From assembly GCA_036507695.1 (NCBI GenBank), contig DATCIR010000231.1, forward strand, positions 1 to 14,393: a DNA stretch of 14,393 nt. The letters run 5' to 3'. This DNA comes from JAKEGK01 sp036507695. Lineage in GTDB: Bacteria > Pseudomonadota > Gammaproteobacteria > SZUA-152. Below, piece after piece: positions 6,402 through 13,965 of the stretch. The notes below the pieces were generated by a model, which worked only from the letters and a program-made list of their open reading frames with translations, searched no databases and was not told the DNA's origin. A program made the translations under genes and the position numbers. Within the stretch, counting starts at the first letter, position 1. Every line of letters starts with the position of its first letter.

Positions 6402-7370
6402 TCAAACCTTTTCCAGTAACACGCATGACCAGTTCAAGCCAAATCCGGCCATAGGCAGCAAAATTTTATCGCCTGGCCGGAATACTCCCTTGTCATCGGC
6501 TTTTTTCAGGTTGATGATATTATCCCCGCTAATACAGTGGCCGATGTCTTCGCGGGTGGGTGTCAACACTTTTTCATAATCAAAGCGCAAAATACTGGCA
6601 AGCACCTCCCAGGCCTTGATATTGGTGTTTTGCGGAACTATCCAGTCAATATCTTTTAAGGAGAGCTGGTTGCGTTTCAGAAGTTCGTCGATCACACGGT
6701 AAGAGTAATTGAAGTAAAAACCCGCGGTCTCATCATCATTGGCCTGGGCCATCGCGCCGTTACTGATATGGTGCGCATCCAGAATTTTCACGCGCCCCCC
6801 ATGCCGGCTTACCACGCAAGCGGCGGCGCCGTCGGATATCAGGTTATAGGTTTGCTCATAAACAGCACCTTCTGGAAAACGGTCAGCGGTCAAACACAAT
6901 AGTTCATCGATATGTGATTCCGCACGCAATAAGGCTTTGGCGATTCGCAACGTGCTTAAAAGACTGGTGCACGCCGTTTGATTGATGCCCATAAGAAAAG
7001 CGTTTTGCATGCCGAATTCCGCTTGCAGGTGACTAACCGGGAAATCCATCAGGTGTTTAACATCGCCGCTTTCCTTGAAATCCTCCCACTTGCCCAGATT
7101 GCCGTTACAGCTCAGGCAAGTCGCGTAGAGTATGCCGTTGATGTTGTCTAAAGATTTCCCGTGGGGAGAAAGTAAATTATCAACAGCGGCCCGCGCCAGG
7201 TCGTAACTGGTCTGCCCGCTGCCGCATCTATGATGAAAATGAAAACCCGAGTCGGCGAGCAATTGCGCACTGGAAAACGTTAATCCATTGGCGTGACTTT
7301 GTTCTAATGTTTGGCGGTTATTCCCCAACGAATAGCCAATGTCGCCAATGTAAACGGATTGTAAGGTCAT
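6402..7370 (-). CDS. KAS III-like condensing or acyl-transfer enzyme
   Basis: Thiolase-fold protein of the FabH (3-oxoacyl-ACP synthase III) class, 322 residues, the normal length. The nucleophile is Cys134 in INQTACTSLL. Other landmarks are ISDGAAACVV at 178-187, IVPQNTN at 244-250, IGHCISGDNIINL at 276-288, and a C-terminal AGFGLNWSCVLLE resembling FabH. At the place of the catalytic His (VPHQAN in FabH) there is Gln247, and at the place of the catalytic Asn (GNTS) there is His278, so the Cys-His-Asn triad reads Cys-Gln-His. Housekeeping fatty acid initiation is therefore unlikely; joining or transferring acyl and aminoacyl groups fits better. It is the first gene of the operon, with AGGG 9 nt before ATG 7370, and the oxygenase gene starts 2 nt after its stop. 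Confidence 0.88.
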   Translation of the reverse strand: MTLQSVYIGDIGYSLGNNRQTLEQSHANGLTFSSAQLLADSGFHFHHRCGSGQTSYDLARAAVDNLLSPHGKSLDNINGILYATCLSCNGNLGKWEDFKESGDVKHLMDFPVSHLQAEFGMQNAFLMGINQTACTSLLSTLRIAKALLRAESHIDELLCLTADRFPEGAVYEQTYNLISDGAAACVVSRHGGRVKILDAHHISNGAMAQANDDETAGFYFNYSYRVIDELLKRNQLSLKDIDWIVPQNTNIKAWEVLASILRFDYEKVLTPTREDIGHCISGDNIINLKKADDKGVFRPGDKILLPMAGFGLNWSCVLLEKV

Positions 7371-7512
7371 CGATTCTTACCCTGCATACAAGTCGTTGTT
7401 GTTGCTGAAAAGCAAACACCCTTTTGGGCGCGGGCTGCATAAACCGGGGTTACTTTAATTAAAAAAATTCCGGCTGGTAAAGCGGCCGCTTCCCTTCACT
7501 GTCGTGGCCAAT

Positions 7513-7553
7513 CAAGTAAAGGAAACCATCTTTTTTTGCTATTCCTTTGCTTG
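7513..7553. promoter_or_regulatory. 12-bp inverted repeat upstream of the operon
   Basis: caagtaaaggaa (7513-7524) faces ttcctttgcttg (7542-7553) across 17 nt. Eleven of twelve positions pair as DNA and the twelfth would be a G-U pair in plus-strand RNA. It lies about 140-180 bp before the KAS III start, where an operator or leader structure of the operon could sit. Confidence 0.4.
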
Positions 7554-7629
7554 TTAGGCTGTTTATTATGTTTACTCCCGATTACCTCTTCCGACACACG
7601 ATAATCAGTCATGGTTTAGTGCCGTAGGC

Positions 7630-7651
7630 GTTGAAAAGCATTTTTTTCAAC
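7630..7651. terminator. Possible weak terminator hairpin after the PQ-loop gene
   Basis: gttgaaaa and ttttcaac form a perfect 8-bp stem around a 6-nt loop, about 50 bp beyond the stop of the minus-strand PQ-loop gene. The stem is AT-rich and no clean U-tract follows on the minus strand, so a terminator role is only possible. Confidence 0.25.
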
Positions 7652-7698
7652 AAGCGCTATGGATAACACTTGACCGCCGGATATTTGATACCACATGT

Positions 7699-7977
7699 TC
7701 AACATTGCTTTGGCGGTTCAGTTTTGCGGACAAAGCGCGAACTCAACACCGCCACGCAACCGATGGCGTTGAGGCAGGAAAGGGTAAAAAACAACATGTC
7801 CTGAACAACAAACCAGGCGTACAGGCTGGCGGTCACCGACGTGAAGGTCCAGCCGGTCCAGGCCAGCACGGAGATACCGGTACCGTGGGACCGGTAAGCG
7901 CTAATCGCCTGCGGGATATACATACCCGCGATAATAAAGCCGGACATGCCGTAGAGCACTGTGATCAGCGTTTTCAT
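7699..7977 (-). CDS. PQ-loop (SemiSWEET-like) small membrane protein
   Basis: A 92-residue protein with three hydrophobic segments at about 4-21, 37-56 and 60-80. The first contains the PQ motif AGMYIPQAISAYRSHGTGIS (Pro22-Gln23), typical of the three-helix half-transporters (SemiSWEET and related PQ-loop proteins) that dimerise to move small solutes such as sugars. The length is right for a half transporter. ATG 7977 is chosen because GAGGAA lies 8 nt upstream; an in-frame TTG at 7998 precedes that site and is unlikely. It is separated from the biosynthetic operon by 328 bp and is divergent from the glucan operon, so membership of either is not shown. Its substrate is unknown. Confidence 0.8.
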   Translation of the reverse strand: MKTLITVLYGMSGFIIAGMYIPQAISAYRSHGTGISVLAWTGWTFTSVTASLYAWFVVQDMLFFTLSCLNAIGCVAVLSSRFVRKTEPPKQC

Positions 7978-8163
7978 ACCGGAACTTCCTCGTACCAAAT
8001 TGGCCTATGCAAACCAGGCAGGCCTGGCTGGCGTTCACCTGTTTTCCGCTTTCGATATATTCGCGTATGCGGATATTACTTTCAATGATGAAGTGCGGGA
8101 TTAACACTGCGTATTAGAATTTGTGAATCCCGGGTATTTCGCGGAAATGGATAGGACCGGTAC

Positions 8164-8200
8164 AGGTTCAGCGCCAGACGCCTGTCCTGAAGCTGAACCT
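8164..8200. promoter_or_regulatory. 8-bp inverted repeat upstream of the glucan operon promoter
   Basis: aggttcag (8164-8171) and ctgaacct (8193-8200) are perfect inverted copies 21 nt apart, ending 18 bp before the candidate -35 box. A regulator site is possible; the sequence alone does not show which. Confidence 0.35.
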
Positions 8201-8217
8201 TCCTGTCTAACTTGCTA

Positions 8218-8246
8218 TTGTTACTCTTTTATGACCATCGTATACT
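8218..8246 (+). promoter_or_regulatory. Candidate sigma-70 promoter for the glucan operon
   Basis: TTGTTA (8218-8223), a 17-nt spacer and TATACT (8241-8246) match the sigma-70 consensus at four and five of six positions. This would leave a 5' leader of about 110 nt. A second TATACT at 8266-8271 lacks a convincing -35 box. Confidence 0.42.
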
Positions 8247-8360
8247 TTTTTACATGACGCTGCGCTATACTGCACCGTCCCGGTTAGGCGTTTCTCGCTT
8301 AACCAATCGATCAAGGCACAAATCCGTGTCGCACCCCTTGGAAATGACGTAATAAGAAGT

Positions 8361-11030
8361 ATGCTGAAAGCCAATTTGGTGATCATGGCCGCCCTGGCGG
8401 CGCTCACCATCAGTTTGTTCGCGTTGTTAAATCGCCCTGCCGAAGAGCCGGTGTGGCCGGCTAAGGTGCAAGGCGTTGCGTTTTCCCCCTTCCGCGCCGA
8501 TCAAAGTCCGTTTACCAACAAACTGCCCAGCGCCGCGGACATCGACGCCGACCTGGCGTTACTGCAGGATAAGGTGTTCGCGGTGCGCACCTACACCTTG
8601 GAAGGTGATCAAATACAAGTTCCCCAATTGGCGCGGGCGCGGGGCATCAATGTCGCCCTCGGCATCTGGATTGACGACGAGCGGGACGATAACGAAGAAG
8701 AACTGCAGCGGCTGTTCCAAGTTGCTAACAGTTACCGTAACATCGTGCGCGTCATTGTCGGCAACGAGGTGGTGTTGCGCGGTGATATTCCTCTCGAAGA
8801 GATGATCGCTTACCTGGACCGGGTGCGGAAGAAAGTCCGGGCGCCGGTCAGCACCGCCGAACCGTGGCATGTGTGGCTTAAATATCCAGAGCTGGTAAAC
8901 CACGTGGATTATTTGGCGGTGCATATGCTGCCGTATTGGGAAGGCGTCGGCGTTAGCGAAGCGGTGGATTATGTGGTGGATCGCTTCAATGAATTGCGAA
9001 CCGCCTTTCCCGATAAACCGATTGTCATCACCGAGGTGGGCTGGCCCAGCAATGGCCGGATCCGCAAAGGCGCAGTGGCCTCGGAAGCCAACGAAGCCAT
9101 TTTCCTGCGCCAATTTCTAGCCCGCGCGCAAAAAGAAAAGTACGTGTACTACCTCATGGAAGCGTTTGACCAGCCGTGGAAAACCGAATCGGAAGGTTCC
9201 GTCGGGGCGTATTGGGGAGTCTACAACGTGGATCGCCAGCCGAAATTCGCCTTCATCGAACCGGTGGTAAAAGTGCCCAACTGGCGCGTTTTGGCCGGCA
9301 TATCGGTGGGCTTATCGGTATTGATTTTCGCGCTGTTATTGTTGGATAGCACCACGTTGCGCAACCGCGGCCGCGGATTTCTGGCCCTGGTGGTCTACAC
9401 CATCGCCACCGCCAGTGTCTGGATCATCTATGACTACACGCATCAATATCTGACGGTTGGCACGATTATCGTTGGCATTCTATTGCTGGTCGGAATGACC
9501 GGCGTGATGGTGGTATTGCTCGCCGAAGCGCACGAATGGGTTGAGGCGCATTGGGTGAAAAGCCGCCGCCGCGATTTCAAACCGGTGAGCGTGGATCCGG
9601 CGCGCCTGCCATTAGTATCCATTCATGTCCCAACTTATAACGAACCGCCCGGTATGGTGATCGAAACGCTGAACGCCCTGGCCAGGCTGGATTATCCGCG
9701 TTTTGAAGTCCTTCTTATTGACAACAACACCAAGGACCCCAACGTGTGGCAACCGGTGCAGGCGCACTGCGCCAAGCTCGGTGAGCGCTTCCGCTTTTTC
9801 CATGTCGATCCCCTGTCCGGCTTCAAAGCCGGCGCGTTGAATTTCGCGCTGCAGCAAACCGCGCCCGACGCGCAAATCATCGCCGTGATTGATAGCGACT
9901 ATACTGTGGAGCCGAATTGGCTGCGCGATTTGGCGCCGCCGTTTCTCGACCGGCCGCGCCTCGCGATCGTCCAGGCCCCGCAGGACTACCGCGACGGTGA
10001 GCAGAACGCCTTCAAAGCCATGTGTTACACCGAATATGCGGGCTTTTTCCATATCGGCATGATCACCCGCAACGAGCGCAACGCCATCATTCAGCACGGC
10101 ACCATGACCTTGATCCGCCGCACCGCGCTGGAAGAAGTCGGCGGCTGGGCGCAGTGGTGCATCACCGAAGACGCTGAACTGGGCTTGCGCATCTTTGAAA
10201 GCGGCTACGAAGCACTGTATCTGCCCAAGAGCTACGGCCGCGGCCTCATGCCGGATAACTTCGCCGATTATAAACAGCAACGCTTTCGCTGGGCGTACGG
10301 CGCGGTGCAAATCATGCGCCGGCACCTGGGTCATTTAATGCATTTCGCCAGGGGCCCGCTGTCGTACGGGCAACGCTATCATTTTGTCGCCGGTTGGCTG
10401 CCTTGGCTCGCCGACAGCATGAACTTATTATTCACGCTCGCGGCGCTCGGCTGGTCCATTGCCATGATCGTGGCTCCGCGCGCCGTGGATCCGCCGCTAA
10501 TAGTATTTTCGATACTGCCGCTGGCGCTGTTCTCCTTCAAGATCGCCAAACTGGTGTATCTGTACCGGGTGCGCATCAAGGCGACGGTCGGTCAAACCAT
10601 CGCGGCGGCGGTCGCCGGTTTGGCGTTGTCGCACACCATTTCCCTGGCCATGCTCAGCGGTTTCGTCACCACCGGCAAACCGTTTTTCCGCACCCCCAAG
10701 TGCTCCCACAACGTTGCGCTGCTGAAAGCCGTGCTGGACTGCCGCGATGAAGTGATATTAATGCTGGCGTTATGGATAACCGTATATGGCGTGGCGCTGC
10801 GGCTGGACGCGCAAAACCTCGACTTGCTGCTATGGATTATCGTGTTGCTGGTGCAATCGGTTCCATACCTGGCCGCGCTGGTTGTGTCGCTTATCAGCAC
10901 GCTGCCGGCATTGCCGGCGCGTTTGATCGGCGACGAACTGGCCGCGTCGCCGTTAGCGCCGCAAGCCCAGCACGTTCTATCCAATCCGCTTCAAGCCAAT
11001 CAACCGCAACCCCAGCGAGTGGCGCAATGA
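8361..11030 (+). CDS. GH17-GT2 beta-glucan synthase fusion (NdvB-like)
   Basis: Membrane enzyme that polymerises UDP-glucose into beta-glucan and remodels the product in the periplasm. The 889 residues start with a signal anchor (about 5-23). A GH17 domain follows (about 36-305), with acid/base Glu136 in VGNEVVLRG and nucleophile Glu225 in ITEVGWPS, both retained. Membrane segments follow at about 310-327, 340-357 and 364-388. The cytoplasmic GT2 domain has Asp454 (LLIDNN), DSD at 511-513, TED at 602-604 and QQRFRW at 639-644, and further membrane helices follow from about 678. The GH17 domains of NdvB-type proteins from Pseudomonas and Azotobacter are known to act as beta-1,3 transglucosylases, so a branched or cyclic glucan is likely. 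ATG 8361 has a weak ribosome site; ATG 8385 would remove part of the anchor. The stop overlaps the next start (ATGA). Confidence 0.92.
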   Translation: MLKANLVIMAALAALTISLFALLNRPAEEPVWPAKVQGVAFSPFRADQSPFTNKLPSAADIDADLALLQDKVFAVRTYTLEGDQIQVPQLARARGINVALGIWIDDERDDNEEELQRLFQVANSYRNIVRVIVGNEVVLRGDIPLEEMIAYLDRVRKKVRAPVSTAEPWHVWLKYPELVNHVDYLAVHMLPYWEGVGVSEAVDYVVDRFNELRTAFPDKPIVITEVGWPSNGRIRKGAVASEANEAIFLRQFLARAQKEKYVYYLMEAFDQPWKTESEGSVGAYWGVYNVDRQPKFAFIEPVVKVPNWRVLAGISVGLSVLIFALLLLDSTTLRNRGRGFLALVVYTIATASVWIIYDYTHQYLTVGTIIVGILLLVGMTGVMVVLLAEAHEWVEAHWVKSRRRDFKPVSVDPARLPLVSIHVPTYNEPPGMVIETLNALARLDYPRFEVLLIDNNTKDPNVWQPVQAHCAKLGERFRFFHVDPLSGFKAGALNFALQQTAPDAQIIAVIDSDYTVEPNWLRDLAPPFLDRPRLAIVQAPQDYRDGEQNAFKAMCYTEYAGFFHIGMITRNERNAIIQHGTMTLIRRTALEEVGGWAQWCITEDAELGLRIFESGYEALYLPKSYGRGLMPDNFADYKQQRFRWAYGAVQIMRRHLGHLMHFARGPLSYGQRYHFVAGWLPWLADSMNLLFTLAALGWSIAMIVAPRAVDPPLIVFSILPLALFSFKIAKLVYLYRVRIKATVGQTIAAAVAGLALSHTISLAMLSGFVTTGKPFFRTPKCSHNVALLKAVLDCRDEVILMLALWITVYGVALRLDAQNLDLLLWIIVLLVQSVPYLAALVVSLISTLPALPARLIGDELAASPLAPQAQHVLSNPLQANQPQPQRVAQ

Positions 11031-12796
11031 ATCCCGTCATATCCACAGCGCAAACCGAAATACTCAATGCCGGCACGCGGGCTTCCCCTCTGACCCGCGC
11101 CGCGATTTTTTCAACGCGTTTTGGGATAAAGCCACTATTGTCCTTAGCGCTATTTTTGCTGGGAATCTACGGTTACGCGCATTTGTCGGCGCGCAGCGGC
11201 GCTTTCCACGCCGAGATGTTCTTCCTGCAATGGATCGAATTGGGCCTGGTCAGTTATTTATACGTTTATCTTTACCTGATACAAAAACCCGGCCCCTGGC
11301 GCGTTATCGCCGCGGCGCTGCCCATCCTGCTCGCTTACCTGGCGCAAGACCTGTATTTTCATTTCTATGGCAAGGTGCTGCGGATCATCGAAGTGATGGA
11401 GCTGCCGGAATTGTTCGCGGTACTGCCGCTTTCTTATGGCCTGATCCTGGCCGCCGTCTTTTTCGCGCCGCTGGCCGCTTATCTGTACACGGTCAACTAT
11501 CGCCAGCCGCGCCGGATACTGCTGGGAGCTCTGCCGTTGTTAACGCTTGTGCTCCTGGTCAAAACGACGCCCCAGGCCTATGCCGATTTTGTGGAATCAA
11601 TCGGCAATGAAATCATTCGCTATTCTGACGGCAAAAGCGTGGAAAGCAACGGGCGTATTACCATGCTGCTGTATCACGAAGCGCAACGCGTTAAAGCGCT
11701 GGCCGAAACCGCGCCTTACCGCAACCGCGCCGCGTACGAGCAAGAGGGTGACACGTTTGCCGCGCAACTCAAGGCCAACGCCAGCAATCGCAACGTCCAC
11801 CTCATCGTGCTGGAAAGTTTCCTGGATCCAACCTTGTTTCACGATGCGACGTTCAGCCGCGACCCGGTGCATCCGGAATTTAAACAATTGTTCGGTGGCA
11901 AACTGGGTTTATCCATCGGGCCGGTGTTCGGCGGCGCCACCGCCCAAGCCGAATTTGAAGTCCTGTGCGGCGTGCCGGCATTTGAAAAGCTGAGCAGTGT
12001 CGAGTTCAATATTTTCACCGGCAGTGCCGTTAACTGCACGCCGGGCATTTTGCAGCGCCTGGGTTACCGCACCGTCGCCACCAACGCCTACAAACCCAAT
12101 TTTTTTAACGCACAACCGGCTTACAAAGGCATCGGTTTCCAGGAAACCTACTTTCCCCGGGAATTCACGGGCAGCAACCCCACGTATTTAGAAGCGGGCG
12201 ATGTCAGTGGCGAAGATTATCTATTTGACGGCGAGTTGTTCAAACAAAATCTTGCCTTTGTCGAACAACATTTGAAAGAACATCCCGGCCAGCCGTTGCT
12301 GAATTACATCATGACCATCTACGGCCACACGCCGCACCTGCTCAACGACAGCAAACGGCCGCCAGTCGTGCAAATCAGCGCGGCGCACCAGGACGAACAC
12401 TTGTTAATGGCGGCCAACCAGTTTTACTACCGCACCCAGGCGATCGCCCAGTTCGTCAAACAGCTGCGGGCCATGGATCCGCAAAGCCTGGTCATCCTGG
12501 TCGCCGACCACGTGCCGCCGTTGATCTACGGCCCGATCACCTACCGCGAACTCGGCTACCTGGGCAATATCGAAAATAGTTATTATCACAACCGGCTGAT
12601 GATCGTCGAAAACGGAACACCAAAAACCTATAACACCATTCACCACTACGGCATACCGGACATCGTTTACGATTACTTAACGGCTGGACACTATTGCCGC
12701 AACAATGGGTGCGCGCATACCGATACCCGCATCGCGCAGGACAAAGCGCAATACCTGCCTCAATACTTCCATCTCATGGCGCATGCGTCGCAATAG
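11027..12796 (+). CDS. LTA-synthase-like phosphoglycerol transferase
   Basis: Membrane-anchored alkaline-phosphatase-superfamily protein of the LtaS/OpgB type, 589 residues. About five helices lie at 36-52, 66-85, 92-110, 129-153 and 163-179, then a periplasmic catalytic domain. Metal and catalytic positions visible: Glu263 (VLESFLDP), the nucleophile Thr305 in GGATAQAEFEVLCG, His434 (IYGHTPH), and Asp494-His495 (VADHVPP). Such enzymes move phosphoglycerol from phosphatidylglycerol to an acceptor. Overlap with the glucan synthase gene through ATGA argues that the acceptor is the beta-glucan made by that enzyme, as for phosphoglycerol-substituted osmoregulated periplasmic glucans. An open frame extends upstream to 10772 inside the glucan synthase gene, but ATG 11027 gives the normal topology and coupling. 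Phosphoethanolamine transfer is a less likely alternative. Confidence 0.86.
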   Translation: MNPVISTAQTEILNAGTRASPLTRAAIFSTRFGIKPLLSLALFLLGIYGYAHLSARSGAFHAEMFFLQWIELGLVSYLYVYLYLIQKPGPWRVIAAALPILLAYLAQDLYFHFYGKVLRIIEVMELPELFAVLPLSYGLILAAVFFAPLAAYLYTVNYRQPRRILLGALPLLTLVLLVKTTPQAYADFVESIGNEIIRYSDGKSVESNGRITMLLYHEAQRVKALAETAPYRNRAAYEQEGDTFAAQLKANASNRNVHLIVLESFLDPTLFHDATFSRDPVHPEFKQLFGGKLGLSIGPVFGGATAQAEFEVLCGVPAFEKLSSVEFNIFTGSAVNCTPGILQRLGYRTVATNAYKPNFFNAQPAYKGIGFQETYFPREFTGSNPTYLEAGDVSGEDYLFDGELFKQNLAFVEQHLKEHPGQPLLNYIMTIYGHTPHLLNDSKRPPVVQISAAHQDEHLLMAANQFYYRTQAIAQFVKQLRAMDPQSLVILVADHVPPLIYGPITYRELGYLGNIENSYYHNRLMIVENGTPKTYNTIHHYGIPDIVYDYLTAGHYCRNNGCAHTDTRIAQDKAQYLPQYFHLMAHASQ

Positions 12797-12854
12797 TGAA
12801 ATCGTGGGGCGCTTTGCCGAGTAGATAGGGTTAGTCGCGTTTCCTGGCCCGGCG

Positions 12855-12893
12855 ATTGACTGCCGGTATTGGCTGCCGGTATTGACTGGCGGC
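12855..12893. repeat. Three tandem 13-bp units
   Basis: attgactgccggt, attggctgccggt and attgactggcggc follow each other directly in the gap between the convergent phosphoglycerol transferase gene and the orphan gene. Copies differ by one to three bases. No open reading frame or palindrome explains them. Confidence 0.85.
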
Positions 12894-12905
12894 ATCGTCT
12901 ACCAC

Positions 12906-12950
12906 CGGTGTTCTTATCGGTGTCCTTATCGGTATCCTTAATCAGTGTCC
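12906..12950. repeat. Three to four tandem 12-bp units
   Basis: cggtgttcttat (12906-12917), cggtgtccttat (12918-12929) and cggtatccttaa (12930-12941) are followed by a degenerate fourth copy starting tcagtgtcc. The array lies 12 bp after the 13-bp array and ends just before the orphan gene stop codon. The two arrays have different units, so they arose separately. Confidence 0.8.
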
Positions 12951-12966
12951 GCGGGGAAAGCGCACA

Positions 12967-13965
12967 TCAGCCGCGCCGGATCGCAAGCGTGCGCGGCCAT
13001 ACCCTGGCGTCCGCCGCGACAATATCCGGGGTATAGTCGCTAATGCCTTTGTTCTTGAATCCTATCACTAGCTCAGCGATGGTTCGTGGATTCGCTTCCG
13101 GCCACAGATACGTCGTATCCTCGCCATGCCACCGGCCGATGTGGTGCACTTTGAGATTCGACACGTTGGCGAGGATTGCTATAAACCGCTCTTTATCCAG
13201 GCCGGACCCCATGGCCACCAGGGTGCTGTGGGGACCGCAATGCTGGTGTTTATTCTTGATAGGATTGTAGACCGTGATGGGTTTATTGCCCCACAACGCG
13301 CAGTGCTGGCGTGCGGGATCGAGCTGGATTAACGTATTATGCCCCCAGGCAAATCTTGTTCCCCGGTAAATATCGCGGACCTTGCGGCATATGGCGCCGA
13401 AGCCTTCCGCGGTTCGTGCCTCGATTGCTTTGGATGAGGATTCTATCAAGCCGGCTTCTGCAATCACGCCCTGACAATGCGACATAGCCATATCCTCGTC
13501 GACCAGGTCGTTGAGGCGTTTGCTAAACACACTCACCAATGTTTTGCGCGCCGCGGCGGAAAACGGCGTGTTTATGAAGTCGCGTAATATTGTTTGATCA
13601 ATCGTATCCCTGAATTGGTCACGAATCCCGTTATAGTCGTTGCGCAGCAGCGCATTGGATTTTTCCATCTCGTTGCGGTAGAGGGCGTTAAAGCCCTCCA
13701 CCGCAAAGTTTGCGACCGCGATGGGTATCGTCAGCTTTTTAATACCCTGGGCGAGCGCCGATTGGGGAAACAACTTTTCGGTGCCGTCAAGGCCGAAATT
13801 CAACCAGGCGGCGGCCTTAAAGAAGGGCGGAGCGCCGCCCAGCAGCGGCATCACATCCGTGCCCGCATGATCCAGGGCGTTTTTTTGGTTGGTTCCCCAT
13901 ATTTTAATTTCGTTATAAAACCCTAGGGAAACCGCGGTTTCGAGTTTTTCTCGTGTAATAGCCAT
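12967..13965 (-). CDS. Uncharacterised 332-aa protein, His/Cys-rich C-terminal half
   Basis: I do not recognise this family. ATG 13965 has GGGAG 8 nt upstream. The N-terminal third is moderately hydrophobic (about 40-95) without a clear signal peptide or transmembrane helix. The middle (about 98-200) is charged and helical. The C-terminal half has a concentrated set of possible metal ligands or catalytic residues: His221-Cys222, His240, His242, Cys243 and His246 in KNKHQHCGPHSTLV, His274-His275, and His280 in GRWHGED. The gene is alone, convergent with the glucan operon and flanked by tandem repeats and a MITE-like element, which suggests accessory content. A secreted or delivered effector, or a hydrolase, is conceivable, but no immunity or secretion gene is adjacent and I assign no function. 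Confidence 0.75.
   Translation of the reverse strand: MAITREKLETAVSLGFYNEIKIWGTNQKNALDHAGTDVMPLLGGAPPFFKAAAWLNFGLDGTEKLFPQSALAQGIKKLTIPIAVANFAVEGFNALYRNEMEKSNALLRNDYNGIRDQFRDTIDQTILRDFINTPFSAAARKTLVSVFSKRLNDLVDEDMAMSHCQGVIAEAGLIESSSKAIEARTAEGFGAICRKVRDIYRGTRFAWGHNTLIQLDPARQHCALWGNKPITVYNPIKNKHQHCGPHSTLVAMGSGLDKERFIAILANVSNLKVHHIGRWHGEDTTYLWPEANPRTIAELVIGFKNKGISDYTPDIVAADARVWPRTLAIRRG

Larger units (their letters stand above)
7371..7698. other. Non-coding leader region upstream of the biosynthetic operon
   Basis: About 330 bp with no credible gene on either strand. It should carry the promoter of the minus-strand operon, but I see no convincing -35/-10 pair. It contains a 12-bp inverted repeat (7513-7553), a 12-bp palindrome aagcggccgctt (7480-7491) and an AT-rich hairpin (7630-7651) beside the end of the PQ-loop gene. 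Confidence 0.6.
7978..8360. other. Divergent intergenic region
   Basis: About 380 bp between the minus-strand PQ-loop gene and the plus-strand glucan synthase gene. I find no credible gene. It holds a small 6-bp inverted repeat ccaggc/gcctgg (8014-8027), the 8-bp inverted repeat at 8164-8200 and a candidate promoter at 8218-8246. Confidence 0.6.

Noticed and set aside
6402..7370. Housekeeping FabH of fatty acid synthesis
   Set aside because: The catalytic His and Asn positions are changed and the gene is the first of a tailoring operon, not beside fabD, fabG or plsX.
7480..7491. Palindrome aagcggccgctt as a specific operator
   Set aside because: Short GC-rich palindromes occur by chance, and no promoter elements can be placed around it.
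8559..9113. Minus-strand open frame of 184 codons, and others at 9612-10334 and 10592-10984
   Set aside because: They are antisense to the GH17-GT2 gene, whose motifs account for the region, and their translations show no recognisable domain.
10772..11026. N-terminal extension of the phosphoglycerol transferase
   Set aside because: It would overlap the glucan synthase gene by about 260 bp; ATG 11027 gives ATGA coupling and the usual five-helix topology.
12855..12950. CRISPR array
   Set aside because: Units of 12-13 bp are directly adjacent with no spacers, and no cas gene is nearby.
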